In this document: piece by piece, positions 1 through 8,135 of the stretch
Position numbering within the stretch: the first letter of the stretch is position 1
How the letters are laid out: each line of letters starts with the position of its first letter
Notes under the pieces: model-generated
What the model was told of the DNA's origin: nothing
What the model saw: only the letters and a program-made list of their open reading frames with translations
Databases searched by the model: none
Position numbers and translations under genes: made by a program
Assembly (NCBI RefSeq): GCF_030697375.1
Contig: NZ_JAUYQD010000024.1
Coordinates: 35,637-99,636 of the forward strand
Direction: 5' to 3'
Source: Rhodoferax sp.
GTDB lineage: Bacteria > Pseudomonadota > Gammaproteobacteria > Burkholderiales > Burkholderiaceae_C
Length of the DNA: 64,000 bases

Positions 1-1
1 C

Positions 2-415
2 AAGCGTCAGCAGGAATTCCGCAATGCGCTGAAGAGCCTGGGCAACGAGACCAAGATCGTGATCGTGGCCGCAGGAATCGAAGACGCTTTCAACGCCTTC
101 AACACGGACCCTCAGATGTCCAGCCGTTTCTGTCCTGAAGAGTTGCCGCTCTGGCGGGCCGATAACCAGTTCGGCGCGTTGTTGGCCACCCTTGAACTGC
201 GCACGCCGCTCAGAAAACCATCCAACTTGAAAGAGCCAGCCATGATGCTGGAAATGCACACGCGCAGCGAGGGCACGCTGGGGGACCTGTGCGACCTGTT
301 CAAGGAACTGGCTGTAGATGCCATTCGCAGCAAGGCAGAACAGATTACCCTGGAGCGGATTCGAGCTTTGCGCTGGGTGCCACCGTCCAAACGCAAGCAG
401 TACCAGCGGATTTGA
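2..415 (+). CDS. tniB: TniB transposition ATPase, C-terminal part (5' end outside window)
   Basis: The reading frame is open from base 2 to the stop at 413-415. The visible part begins KRQQEFRNALKSLGNE and contains the TniB C-terminal signature: a beta strand (KIVIVAAG), a tDpQMSSRF segment and LPLW further on. TniB is the AAA+ regulator that activates the TniA transposase and talks to TniQ, equivalent to TnsC in Tn7. The Walker motifs would lie upstream of the window. The stop is followed four bases later by the tniQ start, so the two genes form an operon. Identification is by recalled family motifs; the missing N-terminus cannot be verified. Confidence 0.8.
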   Translation, partial: KRQQEFRNALKSLGNETKIVIVAAGIEDAFNAFNTDPQMSSRFCPEELPLWRADNQFGALLATLELRTPLRKPSNLKEPAMMLEMHTRSEGTLGDLCDLFKELAVDAIRSKAEQITLERIRALRWVPPSKRKQYQRI

Positions 416-419
416 CGCA

Positions 420-1439
420 ATGAAAGGGTTCACTGCGTCGCTGTGGCCTATCCGATACAAGCCGTTTCCCGATGAACTGCTTTCATCCTGGCTGGTGCGC
501 TTGGCACATGGCCATGGCCTGAAGGTCCAGACCTTCTGTAATCTGATCTTTGGCAATCGCAATCAAGTTTGGAATCGGGATGTTGACCGATTCGGCCCCG
601 AATGGCTGGTCCGCGAACTCAGCGTGCGTACTGGCACGCCCATGGATGTCGCTTACGCAACGACGCTGCGATCCTACGAGGGGCGGCTATATGCCAAGTT
701 CAGGGCATCGGGGACCTTGCCCTGGTTGCAGACCCTGAAGGTGTACCACCGTACCCGAGAGGGCTTTGGTTTGCAGTACTGTGGGGCATGTCTGGCAGAG
801 GACGCTACGCCGCATTTCCGCAAAGCCTGGCGGGTCTCGTTCAACACAATTTGCGTGAAGCACGACCGCATGCTTCATGACCGCTGCCCGCAATGCGGTT
901 GTGCGATTATGTTTCACCGGGTGGAGATGGGGCGCGGCAGCGCGTTTGATGCACTCTCGATGACGACGGCATGCCATGCCTGTGGGTTTAATCTGTCGGA
1001 GTCACCGAGCGAGCCGATCACGTCGTATGACTTGCAGGCCTCGGCTTGGCACGCGAAATTGTGCAACTCCTTGGGGCAGAGTGCGGACCAGGCGATTGCC
1101 CAGATTGATCTGGACGCTATGCGCGTGATGCATCAATTGACCGCCATATTGCTATCACGCTACAAGACTGTCAGCTTGAGGGATCACGCCTGCCAGCAGC
1201 TTGGGATCGAGGTTCCGGTTTTGCTCTCCGGTCGTGTGTCAATTGAGACCCGACCATTGGCCGAGCGCCATCACTTGATGCAGTTGGTAGCGTGGCTTTG
1301 GGTGGATATGGAGCCGCGGCTTCATGCGGCATGGCGCAGCAGGGCGGTGCGCTACAACCATCTCTGCAAGGACTTTGAGGATCCTCCGATTTGGTATGTT
1401 CGGATCGTTGAGAAATTTTCGAACTGGAGAAATCGCTGA
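420..1439 (+). CDS. tniQ: TniQ family target-selection protein
   Basis: The protein has 339 residues from the ATG at 420, four bases after the tniB stop. The frame is open further upstream, but that part overlaps tniB and is not used. The N-terminus has the TniQ pattern (PFPDELLSSWLVRLAHGHGL). Zinc-finger cysteine pairs follow: YCGACLAED near residue 148, CPQCGC near 180 and CHACGF near 208. TniQ/TnsD proteins pick the target site and recruit the TniB/TnsC ATPase. The length (about 340) is usual for TniQ of Tn5053-like elements and shorter than TnsD. It looks intact. No resolvase (tniR) follows within the window. Confidence 0.85.
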   Translation: MKGFTASLWPIRYKPFPDELLSSWLVRLAHGHGLKVQTFCNLIFGNRNQVWNRDVDRFGPEWLVRELSVRTGTPMDVAYATTLRSYEGRLYAKFRASGTLPWLQTLKVYHRTREGFGLQYCGACLAEDATPHFRKAWRVSFNTICVKHDRMLHDRCPQCGCAIMFHRVEMGRGSAFDALSMTTACHACGFNLSESPSEPITSYDLQASAWHAKLCNSLGQSADQAIAQIDLDAMRVMHQLTAILLSRYKTVSLRDHACQQLGIEVPVLLSGRVSIETRPLAERHHLMQLVAWLWVDMEPRLHAAWRSRAVRYNHLCKDFEDPPIWYVRIVEKFSNWRNR

Positions 1440-1679
1440 TGAGCGGCAGTGTCCCTGGAATCTTACCAGTGTGGCTTCATAGGCCGAGAGTTTTGTCACG
1501 CCTTTGCTGCGCTGTATAGCGGCACAGCATCGCCAGTATCCTTGAGCCATTTCTTGTCGGTGCTTCGCGAGAGCCTTGTGCGTTTAGCCATGGCACTGCT
1601 GGAGAGTAGGTCGCGCAGTTTCATGCTCCTGACGTTTCATGCATGTCCCCGAAACCATAACCGTGCCGGAGCGGAACGC
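1440..1679. other. Gap between tniQ and the IS, no convincing gene
   Basis: About 240 bases separate the tniQ stop from the left end of the IS. The open frames here on both strands are short and resemble nothing I recognise. Before the IS insertion this stretch was continuous with 3019-3217, giving about 440 bases of non-coding or decayed sequence between tniQ and the cargo. A resolvase gene or res site, common in Tn5053-like elements, is not visible. Confidence 0.5.
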
Positions 1680-1683
1680 TTAG

Positions 1684-3014
1684 CAGGCTGCTGAAATATT
1701 GGCATGCAAAGCCAGCCCTGCCTCCCGCGTGAGCGGAATTTCTCGGGACTGATTTCGTAATTTGAAACTCAGGCTCTTTTGGAGCTGATTTCCGGTTGTT
1801 TTGAGGTCGTTTTCCATCGCTTTCCTGCCTCTACGTCGTCTGCGGACGGATTTGTTCCAGGGTGCGCATACGCGTGAGGTTGTAGGCCGCCATCGTCAGC
1901 ACGAATAACTGGTCAACCTTCTTCAAACCACGCACCATCACCTGGCGAATTGGACCAACGAACTTCGCCCAGCCAAATCCCTGTTCGATGAGCTTGCGCT
2001 TTTGCTGCGAGATTGCATAACCGTCGCTGCCCGCAATGTCTTGCGGCACCGCTGACTTGCGGTTGCTGGTGTTCTGGGCCACATGGGGCAGAACTTTCAT
2101 TTCCGTTAACGCTTCAACGAACTCTGCTGCGTCATAGCCCTTGTCTGCGCCCAGTGTGATTTGGGCCTCCTCGTCCGCGACTTGTTTGGCGTCCGTAATC
2201 ATTACTTTGGCCGCTTCACGCTCAGCGTAGCCGTCTGCTGTGGTGACCACGGCGCTGGCAATCAGACCGTGGCGGTTGTCGCTCAGTGTGTGGCCCATGT
2301 AGCGCAGTTCACTGGCCGTATTGCCTTTGCGGTACAGCCGTGCATCGGCATCGGTGGTGGATTCGTGGGTATCGTTGCTGCGGCTCTTGCCTTTGAAGTT
2401 TCCCGTGTCATCGTCGCTGCCGTCTTTGCGGGCAAAACTCTTGTGTCCGGCCCAGGCCTGAATCAGTGTGCCGTCCACGCTGAAGTGCTCGCCCGAGAGC
2501 CAATCGTTCTTGTTGGCAATAGCCAGCACTTCGTTGAAGAGCTCGATGACTGCGTCATGTTCAATGAGGCGTTCACGGTTCTTGGTGAAGACCGTTGGAA
2601 CCCAGACCGTGTCGTCCATGGACAGGCCTATGAACCAGCGAAACAATAGGTTGTATTGGGTTTGCTCCATCAGCATGCGCTCGGAGCGGACGCTGTAGAA
2701 GATTTGCAGCAGCATGGCGCGCAGTAATTTCTCTGGCGCAATGCTGGGGCGTCCACCCTTGATGTCGGCGGCGTACATGCCCGAGAGCAGTGGCTCAATG
2801 TTCTTCAAGGCTTGATTGACCATCTTGCGCACTGGGCGCAACGGATGATTCTCCGGGACGAAGTCATCCAGGCGACGCATGGTGAACAAGCTCTCGGTGA
2901 AGGTATCGGCTCCGCGCATGGTCTGGTGTTGTGGGGGGCTTGCAATATTGCTTTGTTTATAACGGCTGAGCAGGGGCAGAGGGTGACCTTGGTCCGAGGT
3001 ATTTCAGCAGCCTG
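1684..3014 (-). mobile_element. IS5-family insertion sequence, 1331 bp, TTAG target duplication
   Basis: Imperfect terminal inverted repeats are visible: CAGGCTGCTGAAATATT at 1684-1700 and, on the other strand, CAGGCTGCTGAAATACC at 3014-2998 (15 of 17 match). Both ends are flanked by TTAG (1680-1683 and 3015-3018), which fits the YTAR target preference of the IS5 group. One intact transposase gene fills the element on the minus strand. It has inserted between tniQ and the modification cargo, and its intact ends and gene suggest a recent arrival. Confidence 0.9.
1831..2919 (-). CDS. IS5-family DDE transposase
   Basis: The protein has 362 residues from an ATG at 2919. The N-terminal IS5 domain includes ENHPLRPVRKMVNQAL and the ERMLMEQTQYNLLFRWF segment. 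The DDE core follows: SVDGTLIQAW near residue 150 (first Asp), LGADKGYD near 258 (second Asp), and a C-terminal YxxRxxxE-like part around KRKLIEQGFGW near 312. The end LTMAAYNLTRMRTL is typical of the family. The gene lies inside terminal inverted repeats with a 4-bp target duplication, is uninterrupted, and is probably functional. Confidence 0.92.
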   Translation of the reverse strand: MRGADTFTESLFTMRRLDDFVPENHPLRPVRKMVNQALKNIEPLLSGMYAADIKGGRPSIAPEKLLRAMLLQIFYSVRSERMLMEQTQYNLLFRWFIGLSMDDTVWVPTVFTKNRERLIEHDAVIELFNEVLAIANKNDWLSGEHFSVDGTLIQAWAGHKSFARKDGSDDDTGNFKGKSRSNDTHESTTDADARLYRKGNTASELRYMGHTLSDNRHGLIASAVVTTADGYAEREAAKVMITDAKQVADEEAQITLGADKGYDAAEFVEALTEMKVLPHVAQNTSNRKSAVPQDIAGSDGYAISQQKRKLIEQGFGWAKFVGPIRQVMVRGLKKVDQLFVLTMAAYNLTRMRTLEQIRPQTT

Positions 3015-3217
3015 TTAGGGCCGTTCGCTATAGCCAACTTGGGATGGGATTCGCGGATGCGCCAAAGTAATATTTAAGTGTGATTGAGGGGGTTGCGAAT
3101 TGGCGGCACAAATAGTCGCCAGGAGATCCATCTGCATGGTGTACGAATTGAAAGAGACTTGAGGCAGTGAGCGGTTCCCACAAAAAATGAGAATGATGAA
3201 TGGATCACTTTCTTTCA

Positions 3218-4312
3218 TTAGAGTGGCAAGCTAGGCCCCTTGGTGCCATCAGAAACAATGACCCCGCAGCCCCGCGTTTCAAAGAGGTCTACGCGGTAGA
3301 GTTGGGGTAGGCTGTTGCGGGTTTTGTTCAAGATCCAAGTGGCGATGCTCGCGGGGTCGCAGTCGATCAAATCTGGTATCTGATGGAGAGGCTGATGATC
3401 CAGCATTTTGAAAATCGGGTTGAAAATTTCTTTGACGTCACCGAAGTCAATCGTCCATCCCATTACCGTGTCCAACGGCGCTGAAAGATATAGTCGCAAG
3501 GTATAGGTGTGACCATGTATCTTGCGACGTTTACTCCCCTCGGGCGCATACTTGAATTGCAGGGCGCTATCGAGCGTGAGTTCTTTCCAAATTTGATAGG
3601 ACGTCCCGTCATAGTTGGCCCCGCAACTTGCAGTCTCATAAACTGTCACAGCAGACAGTTCAGGCAAAGTTGGTTTAACCCTACTCCATATCCAACTCGA
3701 AAGCATTTCGCTGGTAGGATTTTCTAGACCCGGTAGTTCGTTGAGGCAAGCATGATCCAGGTCTTTCTCAATTGGTGCCCAACAAGTGTCAAGGTGGTCA
3801 TAGTCGATGCTGAGATCGCGCGTACCAATTTCGTGGTTCGCATGAATGATTACTTCAAACCCGTGACCGTGCATGTTTCCGCATTTGTGACCAGCCGAAA
3901 CGTTCGGTAGTTGGTGTGCAGACTGGAACGCATACCGACGCCAAACCTGCGCATTTCCAAACATGTCAATCTCAACTCCTTCATTCGCAGTACTCTGCAC
4001 CCCAATGGTTTCCATTCCTGGGATGTAACAATGAAGATTGACCCAGCGAGCAATGTTTTCATCTGTTGGTGGTTCAATTTGTTCGTTGAGTAGTCGGTAA
4101 TCAAGCTTTTTTATCTGAGCTTCCAACCTTGACTTTATGACGTCAATTTCGCCGCCGGGGTATGGGGAGAAATCTTTTGCCAGGGAGCAATGAACTGTCG
4201 CCAAAAAACTGTGGCCATGTAACCGTCGTGAACGATGGTTTTCAGGCAAAACATCAACATGCCTCGCTGCCTCAAATGGTGCAGAAGCAATAAAAGTAAT
4301 CTTGTTCGTCAT
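3218..4312 (-). CDS. queD: Triple-domain QueD-like 6-carboxytetrahydropterin synthase
   Basis: The 364-residue protein is about three times the length of QueD (about 120). Three consecutive PTPS/QueD-like units are visible, each with a HGH motif: RLHGHS near residue 32, NMHGHG near 150, KIHGHT near 266. Only the middle unit has the full set expected of an enzyme: a zinc histidine in SAHQLP, the catalytic cysteine in GHKCGNMHGHG, and a Glu in VYETASCG. Unit 1 (NHRSRRLHGHS) and unit 3 (GSKRRKIHGHT) lack the cysteine, and unit 3 also lacks the first zinc histidine. QueD makes 6-carboxytetrahydropterin, a preQ0 precursor. The gene is divergent from the modification operon starting at 4818, which implies a role in supplying preQ0 for DNA. 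Confidence 0.82.
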   Translation of the reverse strand: MTNKITFIASAPFEAARHVDVLPENHRSRRLHGHSFLATVHCSLAKDFSPYPGGEIDVIKSRLEAQIKKLDYRLLNEQIEPPTDENIARWVNLHCYIPGMETIGVQSTANEGVEIDMFGNAQVWRRYAFQSAHQLPNVSAGHKCGNMHGHGFEVIIHANHEIGTRDLSIDYDHLDTCWAPIEKDLDHACLNELPGLENPTSEMLSSWIWSRVKPTLPELSAVTVYETASCGANYDGTSYQIWKELTLDSALQFKYAPEGSKRRKIHGHTYTLRLYLSAPLDTVMGWTIDFGDVKEIFNPIFKMLDHQPLHQIPDLIDCDPASIATWILNKTRNSLPQLYRVDLFETRGCGVIVSDGTKGPSLPL

Positions 4313-4817
4313 TTCAAACTTTCAGGGCTCATTGTCAAAAAATGCAGACAGGATTACTGTCACTTCCCGGTCGAAGGGGCGACTGACAGTTCGAATGCTC
4401 CAGTCGGCGTGCTGAATCTTGTTCGATTGACTGTCCTAAGGGCATCGGAGCCTGCTGGCCGTGCCATTGCATCATTCAACTTTGCTTCCCAGAACGTTCA
4501 AACATTGCTAAGAGTCGGAAAAGGCAGCGAACAAATTAGCAGTTTTGTTAGTTTACGCCAGTGAGCAGGCAATTTGATGTGGAAGATAGCGTCGTCTGAC
4601 CACGCGCCTTCTCGGATACCTGATGCGCACGTCAAATCGTCCTCCCTTGATAAAACACAAGTGCTGGCGACACACAACACAGACTTCCAGTGCTGGTTTT
4701 GGCGCACCGTAGCTCTGGAGCAACAAAAATATCAATTGACATGAGATTTAATGCATTAAGCATTTACTGTCAAACGCATTAAATGCACAATACGTATTTT
4801 ATAAAAACGCATTAATT
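4313..4817. other. 505-bp divergent intergenic region
   Basis: This region separates the queD-like gene (minus) from the modification operon (plus). The first 400 bases hold only short frames with no recognisable product. The last 80 bases are AT-rich and contain promoter-like and operator-like sequence, listed separately. No tRNA or structured RNA was recognised. Confidence 0.5.
4736..4815 (+). promoter_or_regulatory. Promoter/operator region of the modification operon with repeated GCATTAA
   Basis: GCATTAA occurs three times in 65 bases (4753-4759, 4776-4782, 4809-4815). Two copies lie in small palindromes: AATGC-ATTAA-GCATT at 4750-4764 and GCATT-A-AATGC at 4776-4786. A TTGACA hexamer is at 4736-4741 and an AT-rich -10-like stretch (TATTTT) at 4795-4800. 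The last copy sits directly before the GTG start at 4818. The pattern suggests a repressor-controlled promoter. No regulator gene is visible nearby, so the factor is unknown. Confidence 0.4.
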
Positions 4818-5732
4818 GTGTTACTGATCGCCCCCTGTAGCGCTACAAAAAAATTCCCCGTACCTTCCAACTTGAGAGGCACGGACGTTCACGCGTCTAG
4901 TCTCTATGGATACGCAAGACAGTGGTTGGAGCGCATTGAAAGCGCTGACGCAGTTTGCGCGGCAAGAAATCTTTATGGCGGCGTTGGGCACAAGGCAGTG
5001 GTTAGTGCGAGCGAGTTGCATGGCGTCGAACTGATGTTTGTTTCGGCGGGTCTTGGTCTGGTTAAAGCAGATCAGAAAATACCGTCCTACGATCTGACGG
5101 TTACGCCCGGAGGCCCGGGACCGTTTGGAGTACTGGATATTCCGTACCATCCAGAACAATGGTGGGGAGCGATTCACCACCGAAGTAGCGCAAAGATGCC
5201 GCTCGCTGAAATGGTCCAAGAATACAAGGGTACGGTCGTTCTGGCGTTGCCATCCGTGTATCTAAAGATGCTCTTCGACGATCTCGATGCTGTTGATACC
5301 AAACACATTGCGAAGTTAAGAATAATAACCACTGCCAATTCCACGCTGCCAGCAAGACTGCGCGAACAATCCATTGCGTACGATGACCGCTTGAACGGTA
5401 TTGCCGGAGCCAGTACTGGTGCTATGACATCGCTCGTGCAGCGAGCAGCCCTTCATTTCATTGGCAGTGTTTTGACAGATCACCGTGTTGGGGCCATCGA
5501 CGCTCAGCGAAAACGGGTTGGCGCCGCTTTGTCTGCCGTAAAGACAATGGATCGACCGACAAGGAACAAGTTTGGTGACGTAGCCATTGTTCGCATGATA
5601 AAGAAAATGACGCATGAGCAGCGGTCGTCAGTTACGACCGCATTGACCACTCTGCGCCATACGAAACAAGTTGCTTGTGAGCAGAACCGTTTCAAAGGAC
5701 TCTATGAGAAAGCGATGAATGCAGAAAAGTAA
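4818..5732 (+). CDS. YaaA/DUF6884-like protein, possible DpdC-type enzyme
   Basis: The protein has 304 residues from a GTG at 4818 with no clear ribosome-binding site, so the mRNA may be leaderless or nearly so. The N-terminus LLIAPCSATKKFPVP, then AxxLYGYARQW and VELMFVSAGLGLV, resembles the fold signature of YaaA/DUF328 and DUF6884 proteins (PC-S-x-K at the first strand, SAgyGL later). I do not recognise the C-terminal half. It is the first gene of a tightly overlapping operon with DpdA. In dpd systems a separate protein (DpdC) hydrates preQ0 in DNA to the amide form, and this gene is a positional candidate only. Family assignment is tentative. Confidence 0.45.
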   Translation: MLLIAPCSATKKFPVPSNLRGTDVHASSLYGYARQWLERIESADAVCAARNLYGGVGHKAVVSASELHGVELMFVSAGLGLVKADQKIPSYDLTVTPGGPGPFGVLDIPYHPEQWWGAIHHRSSAKMPLAEMVQEYKGTVVLALPSVYLKMLFDDLDAVDTKHIAKLRIITTANSTLPARLREQSIAYDDRLNGIAGASTGAMTSLVQRAALHFIGSVLTDHRVGAIDAQRKRVGAALSAVKTMDRPTRNKFGDVAIVRMIKKMTHEQRSSVTTALTTLRHTKQVACEQNRFKGLYEKAMNAEK

Positions 5733-6861
5733 GAAGCCGACCGAGCCGGAAGTCATCCGAGTCTCGGCTATTCAATTCGAACAAGGCGACCACAAGCTAT
5801 ACACCTTCGCGCTGTCCGGTGGAAAGATCGCTCAAATTGCAGACTTCAGCAGACTGAAGAAAGGCGAATCGGGCGAGTTGCTCGGATTTCAACGGAAGGA
5901 AATTCAGCAGCACGTAAAGCAAATAGTCGACTACCTAAATCAAGGTGCCATGCTCTTCCCAAATGCGATCATTCTGGCCATATCCCCAGAGCTGAAATTT
6001 GACAAGGCAAGAGGTAGTCGAGGTGCCAATGTGGAGCCATCTGGGCAACTTGGTTATCTCAACCTTCCTGTTGGTGGAAGTGAGCGCAAAGAGGCATGGA
6101 TTGTGGACGGTCAGCAGCGCTCCCTGGCACTTGCTAAATCAAAGAATCCAGAATTACCGGTACCAGTCATTGCGTTCGAATCGATGAGCGTTGATATGCA
6201 GCGTCAACAGTTCATCTTGGTGAACAGAGCTAAGCCACTCTCGCAGCAACTCGTGAACGAATTGCTACCGGTAACCGATGAGACGTATTTGCCAAAAAAT
6301 TTGGCCATGAATAAGGTACCTAGCAAGTTGTGTGGATTGCTGAATGAGAGCCCTAAGTCGCCGTTCTATGGGCGGATCGACCGAAAGTCGGCGAAATCAA
6401 CCAGAGCGGTCGGCTTTAATGACACCGCAATCATTGCCATGATTCGCGAGCGCATTAATACGCCTCTTGGCGCGCTCGGTCACCTCAAAGGATTTCAGGG
6501 CGAGCATTCCGACTATGAGGCCATGTACAAGATTTTGGACGCATACTGGTGCGCTGTATCTGAAGTGTTTCCTGAAGCTTGGAATCTTCCGCCGTCGAAA
6601 AGCCGTCTTACCCATAGCGCCGGCATCAAAGCTATGGGGTCGCTGTTGGATCGGATTGCCAGTCGCGTTGATTTGAAGCAAGAAAGACTCAAAGCGGCAT
6701 TTGTTAAAGAGTTGACCCCGATGGCGAAAGCTTGCGCGTGGACGTCTGGACGATGGCCTTACATTCAAATGCAGTGGAATGCCATTGAACAGACTCATCG
6801 GAGCGTGCATGAACTCACGCGCGCATTGACAAGCCTCTACATGGAGGTAGCGCGCGCATGA
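5719..6861 (+). CDS. DGQHR-domain protein A (DndB/DpdB-like), upstream of dpdA
   Basis: The protein has 380 residues from an ATG that overlaps the previous gene by 14 bases. The diagnostic motif is WIVDGQQRSLAL near residue 130. It is followed by the QQFILVNRAKPLSQQL segment typical of DndB-like DGQHR proteins, where VN corresponds to the usual FxxxN. The C-terminal half (SRLTHSAGIKAMGSLLD, then CAWTSGRWP) matches the second copy at 8125, so the two are paralogues flanking dpdA. DpdB, a DndB relative, works with DpdA to put preQ0 into DNA. Which of the two copies plays that role cannot be told from sequence. Confidence 0.75.
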   Translation: MQKSKKPTEPEVIRVSAIQFEQGDHKLYTFALSGGKIAQIADFSRLKKGESGELLGFQRKEIQQHVKQIVDYLNQGAMLFPNAIILAISPELKFDKARGSRGANVEPSGQLGYLNLPVGGSERKEAWIVDGQQRSLALAKSKNPELPVPVIAFESMSVDMQRQQFILVNRAKPLSQQLVNELLPVTDETYLPKNLAMNKVPSKLCGLLNESPKSPFYGRIDRKSAKSTRAVGFNDTAIIAMIRERINTPLGALGHLKGFQGEHSDYEAMYKILDAYWCAVSEVFPEAWNLPPSKSRLTHSAGIKAMGSLLDRIASRVDLKQERLKAAFVKELTPMAKACAWTSGRWPYIQMQWNAIEQTHRSVHELTRALTSLYMEVARA

Positions 6862-8135
6862 AATTCATTTTTGCCGATGCCATTGATCAGATTGACCCCG
6901 GTTTCAATTTCTTGACCGACGAGAATTCGGTTGGTCGAAAGCCATACTGGAACGATCAATACCCTCACGAGTTCTTTAAGAAGGCGCCCTATGACGGCGT
7001 GCTGATTTCAAGAGGGATCGTCGGTGATTCGTCACGCAAGGGGAAGTACTCAGACGCCCATGCGATCAGATTTCGCCGCGAAGGCGCTAGATCGTTTCTT
7101 CGAATGAATAATGCCCTATACAAAGACATGCCGATTTACGGCGATTGTGGAGCGTTCTCGTACGTAATGGAAAAGGTTCCGCCTTACACGCCTGACAATA
7201 TGGCTGGATTCTATGCAGATGGCGGATTCAATTTTGGTTGCTCTGTCGACCACATTATTTTCGGATTTAGGCCGGAAGATAAGGGCCTCGATGGAGCTGC
7301 CCCGGAAGAGCGAGAGAGATTCGACATCACTCAACAAAACGCGCGAGACTTTCTAAAGGTTACGAAAGGCATTCCTGGTTTTACTCCAATGGGAGCGGTG
7401 CAAGGTTGGTCCCCCGAAAGCATGGGTATTGCGGCGCAAAACCTTGAGAAGATGGGATACAAGTATTTGGCAATAGGAGGAATGGTTCCTCTGGATGCGA
7501 AGCAGGTCCATCTTGCCTTGAAAGCGATACGGAATAAGCTGAAACCAAGCACTAAATTGCATCTGCTTGGTTTTGCGAAGGCCGAGCAGATAAGCGAATT
7601 TACAGACTACGGAATAGCTAGTTTCGATTCGACGTCGCCGCTTCTTCGTGCCTTTAAAGATGCCACCGCAAACTATTACGTGAACCGGGCGGACGGACTT
7701 CTGGATTACTACACAGCCATTCGGGTCCCCCAGGCATTGGAGAACCGGAAGCTGACCAACGCAGTTCGCGAAGGCAATCTTGATCAAGAAGAACTTGCGC
7801 AGCGAGAGTTTGCCGCCCTCAAAGTGTTGCGAGCCTTCGACATCGGGAAGGCCAGTGGTGCAGATGCGGCCAAACATGTTCTTTCCTACCTCCGTCTCTT
7901 CTTGAGTGTCGACTATAAAACTCCGCTTGCTTTGGATAAGGCTCTAGCAAAGTCTGAGAAAAGTCTCATGAGAACGCTCGCGGCAAAACCATGGCAGTCT
8001 TGTGGATGTGAGGTATGTCGACAAGCGGGAATCGAAGTCGCCATATTCAGGACCAGCAACCGTAACAAGCGCCGAGGTTTTCATAACCTGCACGTCTACT
8101 TCAATCATTTAAAGCGCATTACCAATGGTAGTTAA
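6858..8135 (+). CDS. dpdA: DpdA: DNA guanine transglycosylase (TGT-like) for 7-deazaguanine insertion
   Basis: The protein has 425 residues, and its ATG overlaps the previous stop (ATGA). TGT-superfamily landmarks are clear: YGDCGAFS with D96 (the DSGGFQ general-acid site of TGT), GAVQGW near 179-184 (the substrate GxVQG loop), LAIGGM near 204-209, and SFDSTSPLLRAF with D257 at the position of the nucleophilic Asp. A C-terminal zinc site C-x-C-x2-C (C382, C384, C387) is followed by a His near 409-412. Spacing and wording differ strongly from housekeeping Tgt, and neighbours are QueC, QueD and DGQHR proteins. This supports DpdA, which swaps guanine in DNA for preQ0. Key residues are all present. 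Confidence 0.88.
   Translation: MKFIFADAIDQIDPGFNFLTDENSVGRKPYWNDQYPHEFFKKAPYDGVLISRGIVGDSSRKGKYSDAHAIRFRREGARSFLRMNNALYKDMPIYGDCGAFSYVMEKVPPYTPDNMAGFYADGGFNFGCSVDHIIFGFRPEDKGLDGAAPEERERFDITQQNARDFLKVTKGIPGFTPMGAVQGWSPESMGIAAQNLEKMGYKYLAIGGMVPLDAKQVHLALKAIRNKLKPSTKLHLLGFAKAEQISEFTDYGIASFDSTSPLLRAFKDATANYYVNRADGLLDYYTAIRVPQALENRKLTNAVREGNLDQEELAQREFAALKVLRAFDIGKASGADAAKHVLSYLRLFLSVDYKTPLALDKALAKSEKSLMRTLAAKPWQSCGCEVCRQAGIEVAIFRTSNRNKRRGFHNLHVYFNHLKRITNGS

Noticed and set aside
1449..1694. 81-codon plus-strand frame after tniQ
   Set aside because: Composition is unlike its neighbours, it runs into the IS, and no resolvase or other transposon protein is recognisable.
3015..3218. 67-codon minus-strand frame next to the IS right end
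   Set aside because: No family resemblance, begins without a ribosome-binding site and ends in the IS flank; too weak to call.
4235..4564. 109-codon plus-strand frame across the start of the queD-like gene
   Set aside because: It overlaps the real gene on the other strand, has no ribosome-binding site and no recognisable motif.
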